Assembly: GCF_025962655.1 (NCBI RefSeq) | Contig: NZ_JAGFPE010000006.1 | Coordinates: 62,001 to 126,000 of the forward strand | DNA from: Candidatus Symbiopectobacterium sp. NZEC151 | GTDB taxonomy: Bacteria > Pseudomonadota > Gammaproteobacteria > Enterobacterales > Enterobacteriaceae | Direction of reading: 5' to 3' | DNA length: 64,000 nt | Position numbers and translations under genes: made by a program | Part shown: positions 18,726 through 28,966 of the stretch, piece after piece | Layout of the letters: the number at the start of each line of letters is the position of its first letter | Position numbering within the stretch: the stretch's first letter is position 1 | Notes under the pieces: model-generated | Told to the model about the DNA's origin: nothing | Database searches by the model: none | The model's input: the letters and a program-made list of their open reading frames with translations, nothing else

Positions 18726-19607
18726 TTAGTAATTGACCTTGCGTTCCACAAAGCGGAACTGAAGGACTGTCAATCCGACCACCAGCAGCATCAACACCAC
18801 CGACTGCGCCGCAGAGCTGGAGAGATCCAGACCGGCAAACCCTTCACGGTAGATTTTGAAAATCAGGGTGGTTGTAGCCTGCATCGGCCCACCCGCCGTG
18901 GCGGCATCGATAATCGGAAAGGTGTCGAAAAAGGCATAAACCAGATTGACCACCAGCAGAAAGAAGCTGACGGGCGAGATCAGCGGTAGCACCAGATTGA
19001 AGAAACGGCGCACCGGGCCTGCGCCATCAATGGCCGCCGCTTCCACCAGAGAGCGCGGGATGGACTGCAACGCCGCCAGGAAAAACAGAAAGTTATAGCT
19101 TATCTGCTTCCAGATGGACGCCAGCACCACCAGAAACAACGCCTGGCCGCTGTGAGTGGCGTGATTCCAGTCATAACCCCACTGGCTTAAGCCATAGGTG
19201 ATTAATCCGCCGGGGCTGAACAAAAACATCCACAGCGCGGCCGCCACCACCGGAGCCACCGCGTAAGGCAGAATAAACAGGGTTTGGTAAAGGCGGCGAC
19301 AGCGCAGCACATAGTCCACCAACGCCGCCAGCAGTAACGACACGCTCATGCCGCACACCGTTACCAGAGAACTGAACACCATGGTGGTATAGAAGGCGTC
19401 CAGATAGTAGCTGTCGCTCATCAGGTGGCGGAAGTTTTCGAGGCCGACAAACTCGCTGGAGAGCCCAAAGGGATCAAGGCGTTGCGTGGAATACAACAGC
19501 GCCTGACCGGCAGGCCAGATAAAGAAAATCACCGTGATAGCCAGTTGGGGAAACACTAACGCATAAGGTAACCAGCTACGGCCAAAGACAGGGCGGGATG
19601 AGGTCAT
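18726..19607 (-). CDS. ugpA: UgpA permease subunit
   Basis: Inner-membrane permease, 293 residues, six helices and EAA loop ([20 protein letters not shown]). It is the partner of UgpE. It is separated from ugpB by 280 bases that hold a terminator-like hairpin and a structured repeat, which may lower transport-gene expression relative to the binding protein. Confidence 0.95.
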   Translation of the reverse strand: MTSSRPVFGRSWLPYALVFPQLAITVIFFIWPAGQALLYSTQRLDPFGLSSEFVGLENFRHLMSDSYYLDAFYTTMVFSSLVTVCGMSVSLLLAALVDYVLRCRRLYQTLFILPYAVAPVVAAALWMFLFSPGGLITYGLSQWGYDWNHATHSGQALFLVVLASIWKQISYNFLFFLAALQSIPRSLVEAAAIDGAGPVRRFFNLVLPLISPVSFFLLVVNLVYAFFDTFPIIDAATAGGPMQATTTLIFKIYREGFAGLDLSSSAAQSVVLMLLVVGLTVLQFRFVERKVNY

Positions 19608-19637
19608 GCCACATACTCAATCAAAGAAGGGGAAAAC

Positions 19638-19657
19638 AGGGCGACAGATGTCGCCCT
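19638..19657 (-). terminator. Intercistronic hairpin between ugpB and ugpA
   Basis: AGGGCGACA / TGTCGCCCT, a 9-base inverted repeat 31 bases before the ugpA start, followed on the minus strand by GTTTTCCCC. It would act as a partial terminator or mRNA stabiliser, giving more UgpB than UgpAEC. Role inferred. Confidence 0.5.
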
Positions 19658-19710
19658 TGGTTGCTGACAAACCCTTTTCTGCATGTCCGTGTTTCCCGGC
19701 GAATCACGAC

Positions 19711-19827
19711 GAGGGGCCATTATGGGGTACATCCATGTACCCCACCCTACGGGCCAGCGCACACGCTGTTCAAATTTGCTCCAGGCAAATTTGTCGGCGG
19801 CTTACGCCGCTACGACCCCATCGCCGT
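19711..19827 (-). repeat. Three-stem structured intergenic repeat in the ugpB-ugpA gap
   Basis: On the minus strand it contains, in order, a short GCGGC/GCCGC stem (19796-19810), CAAATTTGC/GCAAATTTG (19771-19793), CAGCG/CGCTG (19755-19768) and GGGGTACAT/ATGTACCCC (19724-19743). The last three stems recur in the same order, with compensated changes, in the insert at 25598-25668. Intercistronic, so transcribed with the ugp operon. Confidence 0.65.
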
Positions 19828-19887
19828 ACTTCACCTAACAACGGACTTTGTCATCCGTCTGGAGACGACGAGAAAGTGTCTGCAACC

Positions 19888-21219
19888 TTACTTGGTGGAC
19901 TGCTCGAAGCGACGCAACAGTACGTTGCCGCGCTCAACCGCCGTATCCAAGGCTTGCTGCGGCGTTTTCTTACCGGTCCAGACGCTTTCCAGCTCTTCAT
20001 CCACGATGGTACGGATCTGCGGCATATTGCCTAAGCGCAGCCCTTTGGTGAACGCCAACGGCGGCTTGTTCAGCATTTGACGCGTCGCAATGTCCGCACC
20101 GGGGTTCTTCTCATAGAAACCCTGCTGTTTGGTCAGCTCATACGCGGCGGTGGTGATCGGCAGATAGCCGGTCTTCTGGTGCCATTCGGCGGCCATTTCC
20201 GGCTGCGCCAGGAACTGCATAAACTGCGCTACGCCTTTGTAAGTGGCATCGTCTTTGCCGCCCATCACCCACAGGCTGGCACCGCCGATAATGGCGTTCT
20301 GCGGCGCGTTCGGCACCTCAGCGTCATACGGCATCATTCCTACGCCATAGTTGAATTTGGCATGCGCGCGGATATTCGCCAACGAACCGGACGATGCGGT
20401 AGTAATGGCGCAATCACCGTTATAGAACTTCTCGGTCGACTCGTCCTTACGGCCGTAGTAGGTGAAGTCCCCTTTCTTGTTCATGTCCTGCAACAGCTGG
20501 ATATGCTTGATTTGCGTCGGCTTGTTGAATTCCAGCACCGCATCCGTGCCGTCGAAGCCGTTATTCTTGCTGGCGATCGGCAACGCGTGCCAGGCGCTGA
20601 AGTTTTCAATCTGAATCCAGCCCTGCCAGCCGCTGGCGTAGCCGCACTTCATGCCCGCTGCGCGCAGCTTGGCCGTGTACTCCGCCATTTGCTGCCAGGT
20701 TTTCGGCGGTTGTTCCGGGTCCAGCCCGGCTTTTTTGAAGGCGTCTTTATTGTAGTAAAGCACCGGCGTTGAGCTGTTGAACGGCTGTGACAGCAGGTGT
20801 CCCGTTTTCGCGTCGGCGTAGTAACCGGAGACGGTCGGCACAAACACGCTCTCATCAAAGTCGATTCCGGCATCTTTAAATACCTGATACACCGGTTTGA
20901 TCGCCTTGCTCGCCATCATGGTGGCGGTGCCCACTTCATACACCTGAAGGATGGCGGGCGCGTTACCGGTGCGGTAAGCCGCGATGCCCGCCGCCAGGCT
21001 CTGCTCATAGTTGCCTTTGTATACCGGCACAATTTTGACATCGGGGTGCGATTGGTTAAAACGCGTCGCCAGTGAATCCACCGTTTTTCCCAGTTCGCCT
21101 TCCATCGAATGCCAGAAAGGGATCTCGGTAACCGCGTGAGCGTTAGCGTGATACGCCAACGTCAGCGCCACCAGAACCGCCGCATTACGCAGCGTCCGTG
21201 TCTTAAGCGCGTTAAACAT
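19888..21219 (-). CDS. ugpB: UgpB periplasmic glycerol-3-phosphate-binding protein
   Basis: Periplasmic solute-binding protein of the Ugp importer. Start at ATG 21219 (443 residues), with AGGAG upstream and a signal peptide ending near YHANAHA, giving a mature start at [12 protein letters not shown]. The family pattern continues with [33 protein letters not shown] and KTGYLPIT. First gene of the operon, under a Pho box at 21298-21337, so it should be induced by phosphate starvation. Confidence 0.96.
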   Translation of the reverse strand: MFNALKTRTLRNAAVLVALTLAYHANAHAVTEIPFWHSMEGELGKTVDSLATRFNQSHPDVKIVPVYKGNYEQSLAAGIAAYRTGNAPAILQVYEVGTATMMASKAIKPVYQVFKDAGIDFDESVFVPTVSGYYADAKTGHLLSQPFNSSTPVLYYNKDAFKKAGLDPEQPPKTWQQMAEYTAKLRAAGMKCGYASGWQGWIQIENFSAWHALPIASKNNGFDGTDAVLEFNKPTQIKHIQLLQDMNKKGDFTYYGRKDESTEKFYNGDCAITTASSGSLANIRAHAKFNYGVGMMPYDAEVPNAPQNAIIGGASLWVMGGKDDATYKGVAQFMQFLAQPEMAAEWHQKTGYLPITTAAYELTKQQGFYEKNPGADIATRQMLNKPPLAFTKGLRLGNMPQIRTIVDEELESVWTGKKTPQQALDTAVERGNVLLRRFEQSTK

Positions 21220-21297
21220 GCCTGTCTCCTGCCATAAAGGTGAGCACCTGTGCAAAGGGGTGCGTATCTTGGTCGAGGGGTAACATGGCACGGACGG

Positions 21298-21337
21298 ATG
21301 ACAGCAAGATAACCAAACGATGACACCCGCATGACAC
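21298..21337 (-). promoter_or_regulatory. Pho box (PhoB operator) upstream of ugpB
   Basis: On the minus strand TGTCAT occurs three times in 11-base register: starts at 21336, 21325 and 21303 (11 and 22 bases apart), with a degenerate unit between the last two. PhoB sites are 11-base direct repeats led by CTGTCAT. Position 79-118 bases before the ugpB start fits an activator site. Confidence 0.8.
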
Positions 21338-21402
21338 CCTGACCGTCACGCTCACGTAGCAGAATTACCGACAAGATTTGTGGCTCATATCGCGAATCGG
21401 GA

Positions 21403-21430
21403 TAAATGTTTACCGGCAGGGTGCCGATAC
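21403..21430 (+). promoter_or_regulatory. Sigma-28 (FliA) promoter of chemoreceptor 1
   Basis: AAATGTTT, 11 bases, then GCCGATAC, close to the FliA consensus TAAAGTTT-N11-GCCGATAA. It lies 92 bases before the receptor start and places this gene in the flagellar/chemotaxis regulon. Confidence 0.7.
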
Positions 21431-21521
21431 CAAAGTAATCATCTGTTTTTTTACTCATTACCGCGTGAAAACACACAGCGAACCTGCTTTACCGACAAAC
21501 TCGAAAAAAAATGGGGAACCT

Positions 21522-23144
21522 ATGCAGCGCATACGCAACATTAAGTTGGGAACATTACTCGGTAGTGGATTTGCTGCCGTGATCATTATCGGCGTGTTGG
21601 TGGCGGGCTTTGGCCGCATGCACCTCGCCGGTTTGGGCCAAACTACCGACGGCCTCGCCAAACAGCATCTGAATAACCTGTTTGTGTTACAGGAGCTGAA
21701 AGACAACCTGAACGTCACCATTAAAGCCACACTGCGCATGCTGCTGATGACAGACAAAAAAGAGCTGAGCGACAGCCAGGCATTGATCGAAAAAACCAGC
21801 GCGCAAAACGGCAAGTTAGTGGAAAAACTGGAAGCCAATCTGCACGCGAAAGAAGTGCGCGCCATTCTGAGCGAACTGCAACAAAACCGTGTTGCCTTTG
21901 CCAAACTCGGGCGTGAAGCCGTTGGTATGACCCTGACCGACCGTCAGGCGGAAGCGGCCATACTGGTTAAAGGCCAATTGGAACCGGTGCAAACCGCCAT
22001 GTTTGGCAACCTCAACACCATGATCCAACTGCAAAAAGATCTCACCGCCCAGATAGCGACCAACGCCGTGGCTGAAGCGGAAGAGGATGGTAACAGTCTG
22101 CTGATCCTCGCGGCACTCTCCGCCCTGTTAGCCGCCGTTATCGCCTGGTTTATCACTCGCCATATTAAAAAGCTGCTGGGCGGCGAGCCGATCTACGCCA
22201 TGCAGGTGGTGCAAGAGATTGCGCAGGGTAATCTGGCCGTTCCGGTAACGCTCGCCGACGCGGATAACAGCAGCCTGCTGGCCGCCATGAACCATATGCG
22301 CGACAGCCTGAGCAAACTGGTGATTCAGGTGCGTGAAAGCAGCGAGTCTATCTCGACCGGTGCCAGTGAAATCGCCGCAGGCAGCACCGATCTCAGCCAG
22401 CGTACCGAAGAGCAGGCTGCCAGCCTGCAACAAACGGCGGCCTCGATGGAGCAAATCAACCAGACGCTGCGGCAAAACACCGATACGGTACGCTCCGCCA
22501 CCGAGCTTGCCAACACCGCCAGCAGCACCGCCGCCAAAGGTGGAGAGGCGGTGGGCAATATCGTGCGCACCATGACCGACATTCGCGACAGTTCCCACAA
22601 AATCAGCGACATTATCACCGTGATCGACGGGATTGCCTTCCAGACCAACATTCTGGCCCTGAACGCCGCGGTGGAAGCGGCGCGCGCCGGGGAGCAAGGC
22701 CGCGGCTTCGCCGTGGTGGCAGGCGAGGTTCGCTCGCTGGCACAGCGCTCGGCATCAGCGGCCAAAGAGATCAAAACCCTGATTCAAGACAGCGTTAGCC
22801 GCGTAGAAACCGGCTCGAAGCTGGTCACCGATGCCGGAGCAACCATCGATGAATTAGTACGTCAGTCGCGCCATGTGGCCGATATGATTGATGAGATTGG
22901 TGTCACCACCCGGGAGCAGGGTTCTGGCATCCACCAGATCAATGATGCTATCACCCAACTGGATCAGGTCACGCAACAAAACGCGGCGTTGGTGGAGGAA
23001 TCCAGCGGGGCGGCGGAGAGCCTGAACGATCAGGCGCGCCATCTGGTCGAACTGATGAGCGCCTTTCAGGTAGAGGGTGGCGCATTCCAGTACCGCGCGT
23101 CACCACGTACCTCAGCAACCCCCATAGCGCTGGGATATAAATAA
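21522..23144 (+). CDS. Methyl-accepting chemotaxis protein 1
   Basis: Inner-membrane chemoreceptor feeding CheA/CheW. Start at ATG 21522 after GGGGAACC, giving 540 residues. Membrane segment 1 lies near 14-34 ([16 protein letters not shown]), a four-helix-bundle ligand domain follows to about 187, membrane segment 2 is [20 protein letters not shown], then a HAMP domain containing [13 protein letters not shown]. The signalling hairpin tip has [20 protein letters not shown]. The C-terminus (TPIALGYK) lacks the WxxF-type pentapeptide for CheR/CheB that receptors 2 and 3 keep. Ligand unknown. Confidence 0.95.
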   Translation: MQRIRNIKLGTLLGSGFAAVIIIGVLVAGFGRMHLAGLGQTTDGLAKQHLNNLFVLQELKDNLNVTIKATLRMLLMTDKKELSDSQALIEKTSAQNGKLVEKLEANLHAKEVRAILSELQQNRVAFAKLGREAVGMTLTDRQAEAAILVKGQLEPVQTAMFGNLNTMIQLQKDLTAQIATNAVAEAEEDGNSLLILAALSALLAAVIAWFITRHIKKLLGGEPIYAMQVVQEIAQGNLAVPVTLADADNSSLLAAMNHMRDSLSKLVIQVRESSESISTGASEIAAGSTDLSQRTEEQAASLQQTAASMEQINQTLRQNTDTVRSATELANTASSTAAKGGEAVGNIVRTMTDIRDSSHKISDIITVIDGIAFQTNILALNAAVEAARAGEQGRGFAVVAGEVRSLAQRSASAAKEIKTLIQDSVSRVETGSKLVTDAGATIDELVRQSRHVADMIDEIGVTTREQGSGIHQINDAITQLDQVTQQNAALVEESSGAAESLNDQARHLVELMSAFQVEGGAFQYRASPRTSATPIALGYK

Positions 23145-23552
23145 CCGCACCACGCTGCGATGTCGCCCTCATCGGCGGCATCGCTCACCGCGACATACCA
23201 GAGAAAAAATACCGCCAACGTGATACTGAATCCCCCTTGCGCGAAAGCGTCATTCTTTTTTCTTAAGTCAAATTAAAGGAGTATTTGATTACATCAATAA
23301 CAAAATCACAAAACAAAAAGAAAATAAATCGGTAACCTATCAGTCAGTATTATTCCCCTTATCTGCACACTTACCTCTTTTTAGCCGTTTATTTTTCCTT
23401 AAATATTCCTAATAATGGCGCGTTATTTCGCCCAACAAAAAAATAGCGTGCCCCACGGCCGCTATTTGCATAAAGCATCCCTCCCCCTATGGCGTAAATA
23501 CGGCATTACAGAAATTCGCATCCCACAGGAAATTGTTTAATTAAGGAGCGTT
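23145..23552 (+). promoter_or_regulatory. Gap before chemoreceptor 2, possible sigma-28 promoter
   Basis: A 408-base region without a gene, strongly AT-rich from about 23240 to 23450 and without a repeat I can recognise. TAAAGCAT at 23471 followed by GGCGTAAA at 23491 is a weak match to a FliA promoter, with a spacing one base longer than usual. Confidence 0.4.
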
Positions 23553-25223
23553 ATGCGCATTATAAAAACCATGAAGATCGGCACCCTATTAGTCGCGGGC
23601 TTTAGCGGCGTCATTATTATCGGTCTGTTGGTCGCCATTTTAGGCCGGTCACAACTGGTATCCCTGGGAAATAATATGGAGACGCTCTCCAGCGACTCAC
23701 TGGCCAATCTGCTGCTGATTCAGGATGTGAAAAGCAGCTTTGACAGTGTCGCTCGTACTGTGCGCAACATCGCCCTACAGCCGGACCGGCAAAAAAGGTT
23801 GGAGGAAAAACAGCTTGTTGATGAGCGGATCGCCCACAACACCGCCGTTTTAGCTACGTTGGATAAAAACCTGTCGACGCCTGCGGCTCGACAATCGATG
23901 GAACAGCTTAACCAAGCGCGCCCGGCCTACATACAGGCGGTTAACGAGGCACTGGCCTTGGGTCTCTCCGACGATCCCGCTGAACATGCACGCGCCGGGG
24001 ACACCATTCTCAATCGCATGGTGCCTACGCAAAAGCCGGTATTTACCGCGCTGGACAGCATGGTGGAGGTGCAGAAAACGCAGGCGTTGGCAACGACCCA
24101 GAGCGCTATCGCGCAGGCCGACCGCGGCGGAAATCTGATCCTGACGCTGGCTATCGTGGCGGCGCTGGTGGGAGCATTGGTCTCCTTTCTGGTCACCCGC
24201 ACGCTACGCCAACAACTGGGCGGTGAGCTTGCCTATGCGACCCACATTGCACAGCAGGTTGCCCAAGGCAATCTGGCAGTGGAGATTACGCTGCGTGCCA
24301 ACGATGACCGCAGTATGCTGGCCTCGATGAACGAGATGCGCAATAGCCTGAGCGACATGGTGGATCAGGTGCGTCAAAGCAGTGAGGCCATCGCAACAGG
24401 CTCCAGCCAGATTGCCGCAGGCAGTGCCGATCTCAGCCAACGCACGGAAGAGCAGGCCGCCAGCTTGCAACAAACCGCCGCCGCCATGGAACAGATTAGT
24501 CAAACGGTACGCCAAAACGGCGAGACCGTTCGCAACGCCACGCAATTAGCCAATCAGGCCAGCACTACGGCCGCTCAGGGCGGTGAAGCCGTCAACCATA
24601 TTGTGTCTACCATGAAGGATATCGCCGCCAGTTCCAGCAAGATCGGCGATATTATCGGTGTCATTGATGGCATTGCCTTTCAGACCAATATTCTGGCGCT
24701 GAACGCTGCGGTAGAAGCGGCGCGCGCCGGTGAGCAAGGGCGCGGCTTCGCCGTGGTTGCCGGGGAAGTTCGCTCACTGGCGCAACGTTCAGCGTCTGCG
24801 GCCAAAGAGATCAAAACGCTGATTAACGACAGCGTTGAGAAGGTGGATAGCGGCTCGCAGCAGGTTGAGCATGCGGGCGCAACCATTGAGGCATCCGTGC
24901 GTCAGGCGCACAACGTCGCCAATCTGATTGCCGAAATAGGCGTTACCACGCAGGAACAGGAATCGGGCATCGCACAAATTCATGATGCGATTTCACAGCT
25001 CGATCAGGTGACACAGCAAAACGCCGCGTTGGTGGAAGAATCAGCCAGCGCCGCCGACAGCCTTAACGAGCAGTCGGCCAACCTGGTTGATTTGATGCGC
25101 GTATTTCGCTTGCGCGCAGACAATCAGGTACCACGCCAATCGTTACCGCCGCAGGCACCAATAAAAACCCGCGTAACACCGACGCCCAGGCTAACGCAGG
25201 GCGCACAGTGGGAACGTTTCTAA
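23553..25223 (+). CDS. Methyl-accepting chemotaxis protein 2
   Basis: Paralogue of the receptors on either side, 556 residues, start at ATG 23553 behind AAGGAG. Membrane segments near 13-32 and 190-212 flank a periplasmic four-helix bundle whose sequence differs from receptor 1. The HAMP domain ([19 protein letters not shown]) and signalling tip ([20 protein letters not shown]) are conserved. It ends QWERF, a CheR/CheB tether pentapeptide of the NWETF type, so it should be adapted efficiently and may assist methylation of receptor 1. Confidence 0.95.
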   Translation: MRIIKTMKIGTLLVAGFSGVIIIGLLVAILGRSQLVSLGNNMETLSSDSLANLLLIQDVKSSFDSVARTVRNIALQPDRQKRLEEKQLVDERIAHNTAVLATLDKNLSTPAARQSMEQLNQARPAYIQAVNEALALGLSDDPAEHARAGDTILNRMVPTQKPVFTALDSMVEVQKTQALATTQSAIAQADRGGNLILTLAIVAALVGALVSFLVTRTLRQQLGGELAYATHIAQQVAQGNLAVEITLRANDDRSMLASMNEMRNSLSDMVDQVRQSSEAIATGSSQIAAGSADLSQRTEEQAASLQQTAAAMEQISQTVRQNGETVRNATQLANQASTTAAQGGEAVNHIVSTMKDIAASSSKIGDIIGVIDGIAFQTNILALNAAVEAARAGEQGRGFAVVAGEVRSLAQRSASAAKEIKTLINDSVEKVDSGSQQVEHAGATIEASVRQAHNVANLIAEIGVTTQEQESGIAQIHDAISQLDQVTQQNAALVEESASAADSLNEQSANLVDLMRVFRLRADNQVPRQSLPPQAPIKTRVTPTPRLTQGAQWERF

Positions 25224-25236
25224 CCTAATCACAGTG

Positions 25237-25266
25237 GCTCCCGACACGGTATGTCATGGCGGGAGC
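25237..25266 (+). terminator. Hairpin downstream of chemoreceptor 2
   Basis: GCTCCCG / CGGGAGC with a 16-base loop, 14 bases past the stop. A T run (TTTTTTT) lies only 20 bases further, so termination efficiency is uncertain. Confidence 0.4.
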
Positions 25267-25516
25267 TTCGCACCAATGAAAAGTACGTTTTTTTGATAAT
25301 TTATATTGTCGCTTACTAAGCAAAATTAAATGGGCCGTGAGCCCGTACACGGGAAAATATTTTCCTTAATACAGCACAATATCTTTCAGCATTAACCCAA
25401 GCTGATGCCCCATTCTATTATTTACCGATTTTTCTCACGCTTATCTTTTCAGCACATATCCATTAATAATCATGCACAAGACGCGCGTTAAGGACGCAGC
25501 CACACATCAGGACGCT

Positions 25517-25720
25517 TTACCCTAAATAATTCGAGTTGCAGGAAGGCGGCAAGTGAAGGAATCCCGATGAGCTTACTCAGGTAAGTGATTCGGGTGACAA
25601 ATCTGCCGGGAGCAGATTTGAACGCCGCTTGCGGCGGCCTCGTAAGAGGTGAGGCCCAGGGATGGGCCGAATAACGGACGCAGCCAACGCACCTGCAACT
25701 TGAAGTATGACGGGTATATA
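25517..25720 (+). repeat. ERIC element interrupted by a structured insert
   Basis: Contains the ERIC core (AATCCCGATGAGCTTAC, then GTAAGTGATTCGGGTGA) and the ERIC right end (CAGCCAACGCACCTGCAA ... GACGGGTATA). The two parts are separated by about 80 extra bases between GGGTGA and GACGCAGCC. The uninterrupted copy at 62184-62295 shows what is missing there. It ends 17 bases before the start of chemoreceptor 3. Confidence 0.85.
25598..25679 (+). repeat. Three-stem insert within the ERIC element
   Basis: Stems CAAATCTGC/GCAGATTTG (25598-25620), CGCCG/CGGCG (25623-25636) and GGCCCA/TGGGCC (25653-25668). The same order of stems, with paired changes that keep base pairing, occurs in the ugpB-ugpA gap on the minus strand. 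Confidence 0.65.
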
Positions 25721-25736
25721 AGGAATAGGGACACTT

Positions 25737-27389
25737 ATGCGATTTATTAAAACGATGAAAGTCAGCACCATGTTGGGCTCGGGCTTTGCGTCAGTGATTA
25801 TCATCAGCCTGTGCGTGGCCATTCTTGGTCGCTCTCAGTTGATATCACTGGGCAATGATATGGAACTGCTCGCCAACCGTTCACTCAATAATCTGTTACT
25901 CACTCAGGAATTAAAAACCGGATTCGATGCTGTCGCCCGCTCAGTGCGCAATATGGCGCTGTATCAGGATCGTGCACGTAAACAGGAAGAGAAGCAGGTG
26001 ATTGATACCACGATTGCCCGCAATACCGAGCTTCTGGAGACGCTGAATGACAACTCCACGCTCCCTGCTGGAAAGGCGTTATTGGCGCAGTTGGCCAAAA
26101 TTCGTCCCGCGTATATGAATGCGGTGAAAGAAGCGGTAGCCCGGGAGCTCAGCGATAACCCGGAAGAAAAAATGAAGCTGGACGAGATGCGGCGCGCACA
26201 GTTACCGGTGTTCAAAACGCTGGATGATATGATTGATCTGCAAAAAAATCAGGCGATCAAGCTGGCCCAGCAAGCCATCGCGCAGGCTAATAATGGCGGA
26301 AACCTGATGTTGATTCTGGCGCTGCTGGCAACGGGATTGGGTGCGCTGATTGCGTTTCTGATCGCTTATACCTTGAGAAAACAGCTGGGTGGCGAGCCGG
26401 CCTATGCAACCCTCATTACCCAGCAAGTCGCTCAAGGGGATTTAGCCGCAGCGATTGCCCTGCGCCCTAACGACAGCAGCAGCATGCTGGCCGCCATGAA
26501 CACCATGCGCAACAGTCTGAGCGCCATGGTGGAGCAGGTACGGCAAAGCAGCGAATCCATCGCCACCGGCTCCAACGAAATTGCCATCGGCAGTACCGAT
26601 CTGAGTCAGCGCACGGAAGAACAGGCGGCTAATTTGCAGCAAACCGCCGCCGCGATGGAAGAGATAAGCCAGGCGGTGCGTCAAAACGCCGATGCAGTGC
26701 ACAGTGCCGCACAGCTCGCCAACCAGGCCAGCGCCACGGCGGAAAAAGGCGGAGAAGCCGTTAACCAGATCGTGGCAACCATGAAAGCCATTACCACCAG
26801 TTCAGGCCAAATCAGCGATATTATCGGCGTGATTGATGGCATTGCATTTCAAACCAACATTCTGGCGTTGAACGCCGCCGTCGAGGCCGCCCGTGCGGGC
26901 GAACAAGGTCGCGGCTTTGCCGTGGTTGCCGGTGAGGTTCGCTCGCTGGCGCAGCGCTCCGCTTCCGCCGCCAAAGAAATCAAAACGCTGATCCATAACA
27001 GCGTAGAAACTGTCAATGCCGGCTCTACGCTGGTTGAAGAGACGGGCAGCACCATTGCAGCGTTAGTGGCGCAGGCAAGTGAGGTCGCCCATTTGATCGC
27101 CACCATCGGGGGAACCACGCGGGAGCAGGAATCGGGCATTGAGCAAGTTCACAGCGCGATCAATCAGCTCGATCGCGTGACACAGCAGAACGCTGCGCTG
27201 GTCGAACAGTCGGCCAGCGCGGCCGGAAGCCTGAACGATCAGGCAGCCCAATTGGTATCACTGATGCAAATGTTCCGCATTGCCTCAAGCGATAAGGCAT
27301 TAGCGCCCCACACCATGCCGCAGAGTCCCCCTTCAGGGCGTGCACTCCCGCTACCGCAGGGTAGCCGGGAGAACTGGACACACTTTTAG
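25737..27389 (+). CDS. Methyl-accepting chemotaxis protein 3
   Basis: Third paralogue, 550 residues, closest to receptor 2 (both start MRxIKTMK and share QLGGExAYA in HAMP). Membrane segments near 13-31 and 190-211, periplasmic helical ligand domain, HAMP, then the conserved signalling tip. It ends NWTHF, a NWETF-like CheR/CheB tether. The start ATG 25737 lies just after an ERIC element, so the leader carries that structure. Ligand unknown; the three periplasmic domains differ more than the signalling halves. Confidence 0.95.
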   Translation: MRFIKTMKVSTMLGSGFASVIIISLCVAILGRSQLISLGNDMELLANRSLNNLLLTQELKTGFDAVARSVRNMALYQDRARKQEEKQVIDTTIARNTELLETLNDNSTLPAGKALLAQLAKIRPAYMNAVKEAVARELSDNPEEKMKLDEMRRAQLPVFKTLDDMIDLQKNQAIKLAQQAIAQANNGGNLMLILALLATGLGALIAFLIAYTLRKQLGGEPAYATLITQQVAQGDLAAAIALRPNDSSSMLAAMNTMRNSLSAMVEQVRQSSESIATGSNEIAIGSTDLSQRTEEQAANLQQTAAAMEEISQAVRQNADAVHSAAQLANQASATAEKGGEAVNQIVATMKAITTSSGQISDIIGVIDGIAFQTNILALNAAVEAARAGEQGRGFAVVAGEVRSLAQRSASAAKEIKTLIHNSVETVNAGSTLVEETGSTIAALVAQASEVAHLIATIGGTTREQESGIEQVHSAINQLDRVTQQNAALVEQSASAAGSLNDQAAQLVSLMQMFRIASSDKALAPHTMPQSPPSGRALPLPQGSRENWTHF

Positions 27390-27560
27390 CGTGTCCACCA
27401 CATCACCGGCTTTCATAAACAACGGCGGTGCGCGACACCCTACTGGAGATGGTCAGTCAGGAACTGCCGTATCTGGTTCGACAACTGTGCTGAGGCGCGG
27501 TGTAGCGTAGCAAGCAACCGCTGAAAAACCAGCCTAGAACAGTGGACTCCCACCGCCATC

Positions 27561-27636
27561 ATTCCCGCGCAGGCGGGAATCTCTTGCCGAAGAAACGCAT
27601 TTATCCTGGCAGAGATCCCCGGCTTGCGCCGAGGAT
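27561..27636. repeat. Pair of REP-like palindromes
   Basis: ATTCCCGC-GCAG-GCGGGAAT at 27561-27580, then an imperfect ATCCccGGC-TTGC-GCCgaGGAT at 27615-27636. Both resemble the CATTCCCGCGCAGGCGGGAAT class of intergenic palindromes. They lie between the convergent chemoreceptor 3 and aminotransferase genes and may terminate or stabilise both mRNAs. Confidence 0.6.
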
Positions 27637-27680
27637 GACGAGAAGTAAAGTGGCTTTATCAGCAATCTCAACCACTCAAC

Positions 27681-28874
27681 TTAGAGCGCGCGTTTCAGGC
27701 GAGCAACCGCCTCGTGCATCTGCTCATCCGTTGCGGTGGCAAACGAGAAACGCAGCGTGGCGTAATCAGGACGTTCCGGGAAGAAGAACTCACCCGGTAC
27801 GAACACCACGCCCTGTTCCAGCGTTTTCTCCAGCCACTGCGTGGTGTTGAACGGCTCGCGGAAGCGCGCCCACAGGAACATGCCACCTTTGGGCTGGTTG
27901 AAGGTGATCACATCACCCAGCTCTTGTTCAATCAGCGATCCCAGCAGTTCACCCTTGTGCTTGTAGGCTTCGCGGATCTTGTCGATTTGGGTCGGCAAAC
28001 GCCCCGACGCCAGATAGTACTCGGCGATGGTTTGCGACAACGAACTGGCGTGCAAATCCGCTGCCTGCTTGATGGTCGCCACTTTATGCAGCAGCCACTG
28101 CGGCAGGATCGCCCAGCCGAGGCGCAGGCCCGGTGCCAAAATCTTCGAGAAGGTGGAGGTGTAGATCACCGCATCGTTGTGACCCAGCATCTCTTGTCCC
28201 AGTTGGAACAGCGTCGGGTTACGCTCGTCGGTGAAACGCAGCTCACCGTAGGGGTCATCTTCAATGATCACAAAGCCATAGCGATCGGCCAGCGTAATCA
28301 ACTGGCGACGACGCGCTTCGTTCAGCACCACGCCGCTCGGGTTACCAAAGTTTGGTACCAGATACACCGCTTTGATGCGCTGGGTGTGCAGCAGGGTTTC
28401 CAGTTCGTCCACCACCATGCCGTCTTTGTCGGATGCAACCGACATCACGCGCGCTTCCGCCAGCTCCAGCGTTTGCAGTGCCGCCAGATAGGTCGGGCGT
28501 TCCACCACCACCACATCATTCGGGTCAATCAGCGAACGCATTACCAGATCCAGCGCCTGCTGTGAGCCTGCCGTGACCACCATGTCGTCGGCGTGAGTTT
28601 TCACACCGCGCAGGGCGCACAGTTCGGCGATACGCACACGCAGCGTATCACTGCCTTCCGTCAAACCGTATTGAAACGCGTTTTTCGGCTGCTCGGTAAT
28701 CGCACGCTGGGTCGCCTGGTTTAATCCTTCAAAATCGAACAAGGCATCTGAAGGAATTCCCCCAGCCAGAGAAATCACATGATCCATCTTGCTGTGTTTC
28801 AACAATTCCCGAATCGCCGAGCTTTTCAGCCTCGCCATACGCTGAGACAGTAATCCTTCCGTTGCCATTTTCAT
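27681..28874 (-). CDS. PLP-dependent class I/II aminotransferase
   Basis: Fold-type I aminotransferase, 397 residues (ATG 28868, two codons in, is an alternative start). Motifs: SLAGGIPSDALF near the N-terminus, YGLTEGSDTLR, NFGNPSGVVL (substrate/PLP Asn), IIEDDPYGELRF (Asp and Tyr contacts), PLP lysine in TSTFSKILAPGLRLGW, and a C-terminal Arg in LRFSFAT. It resembles the LysN / 2-aminoadipate and aromatic/branched-chain aminotransferase group without the MocR DNA-binding domain. Lying 92 bases beyond livF on the same strand, it may act on amino acids imported by Liv. Substrate not determined. Confidence 0.9.
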   Translation of the reverse strand: MKMATEGLLSQRMARLKSSAIRELLKHSKMDHVISLAGGIPSDALFDFEGLNQATQRAITEQPKNAFQYGLTEGSDTLRVRIAELCALRGVKTHADDMVVTAGSQQALDLVMRSLIDPNDVVVVERPTYLAALQTLELAEARVMSVASDKDGMVVDELETLLHTQRIKAVYLVPNFGNPSGVVLNEARRRQLITLADRYGFVIIEDDPYGELRFTDERNPTLFQLGQEMLGHNDAVIYTSTFSKILAPGLRLGWAILPQWLLHKVATIKQAADLHASSLSQTIAEYYLASGRLPTQIDKIREAYKHKGELLGSLIEQELGDVITFNQPKGGMFLWARFREPFNTTQWLEKTLEQGVVFVPGEFFFPERPDYATLRFSFATATDEQMHEAVARLKRAL

Positions 28875-28966
28875 TCTCTTGATTCATCAGATAACACGAT
28901 GGGCCAGACAACGCTGGCCCACCCAGACACTACGATTGTCGCGCAATAATGGCCGTTCAGACAGGG

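Larger units (their letters stand above)
21220..21521. promoter_or_regulatory. Divergent control region ugpB / chemoreceptor 1
   Basis: A 302-base gap with no gene. The left part holds the Pho box for ugpB; the right part holds a flagellar sigma-28 type promoter for the first chemoreceptor. The two control elements are about 65 bases apart and appear independent. Confidence 0.7.
25224..25736. other. Gap between chemoreceptors 2 and 3
   Basis: 513 bases with no gene. It holds a hairpin at 25237-25266, a second small dyad CCCGT/ACGGG near 25338-25349 followed by AAAATATTTT, and an ERIC element with an insert (25517-25720) that ends just before the receptor 3 ribosome site. I find no sigma-28 promoter; one may lie upstream of the ERIC or the gene may use another sigma factor. 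Confidence 0.6.

Noticed and set aside
19611-19887. CRISPR-like or tandem repeat in the ugpB-ugpA gap
   Set aside because: The palindromes differ from each other and are not regularly spaced; they form one structured repeat unit.
25660-25680. GCCGAATAA in the ERIC insert as a sigma-28 -10 element for chemoreceptor 3
   Set aside because: One base too long and no TAAA element at the right distance.
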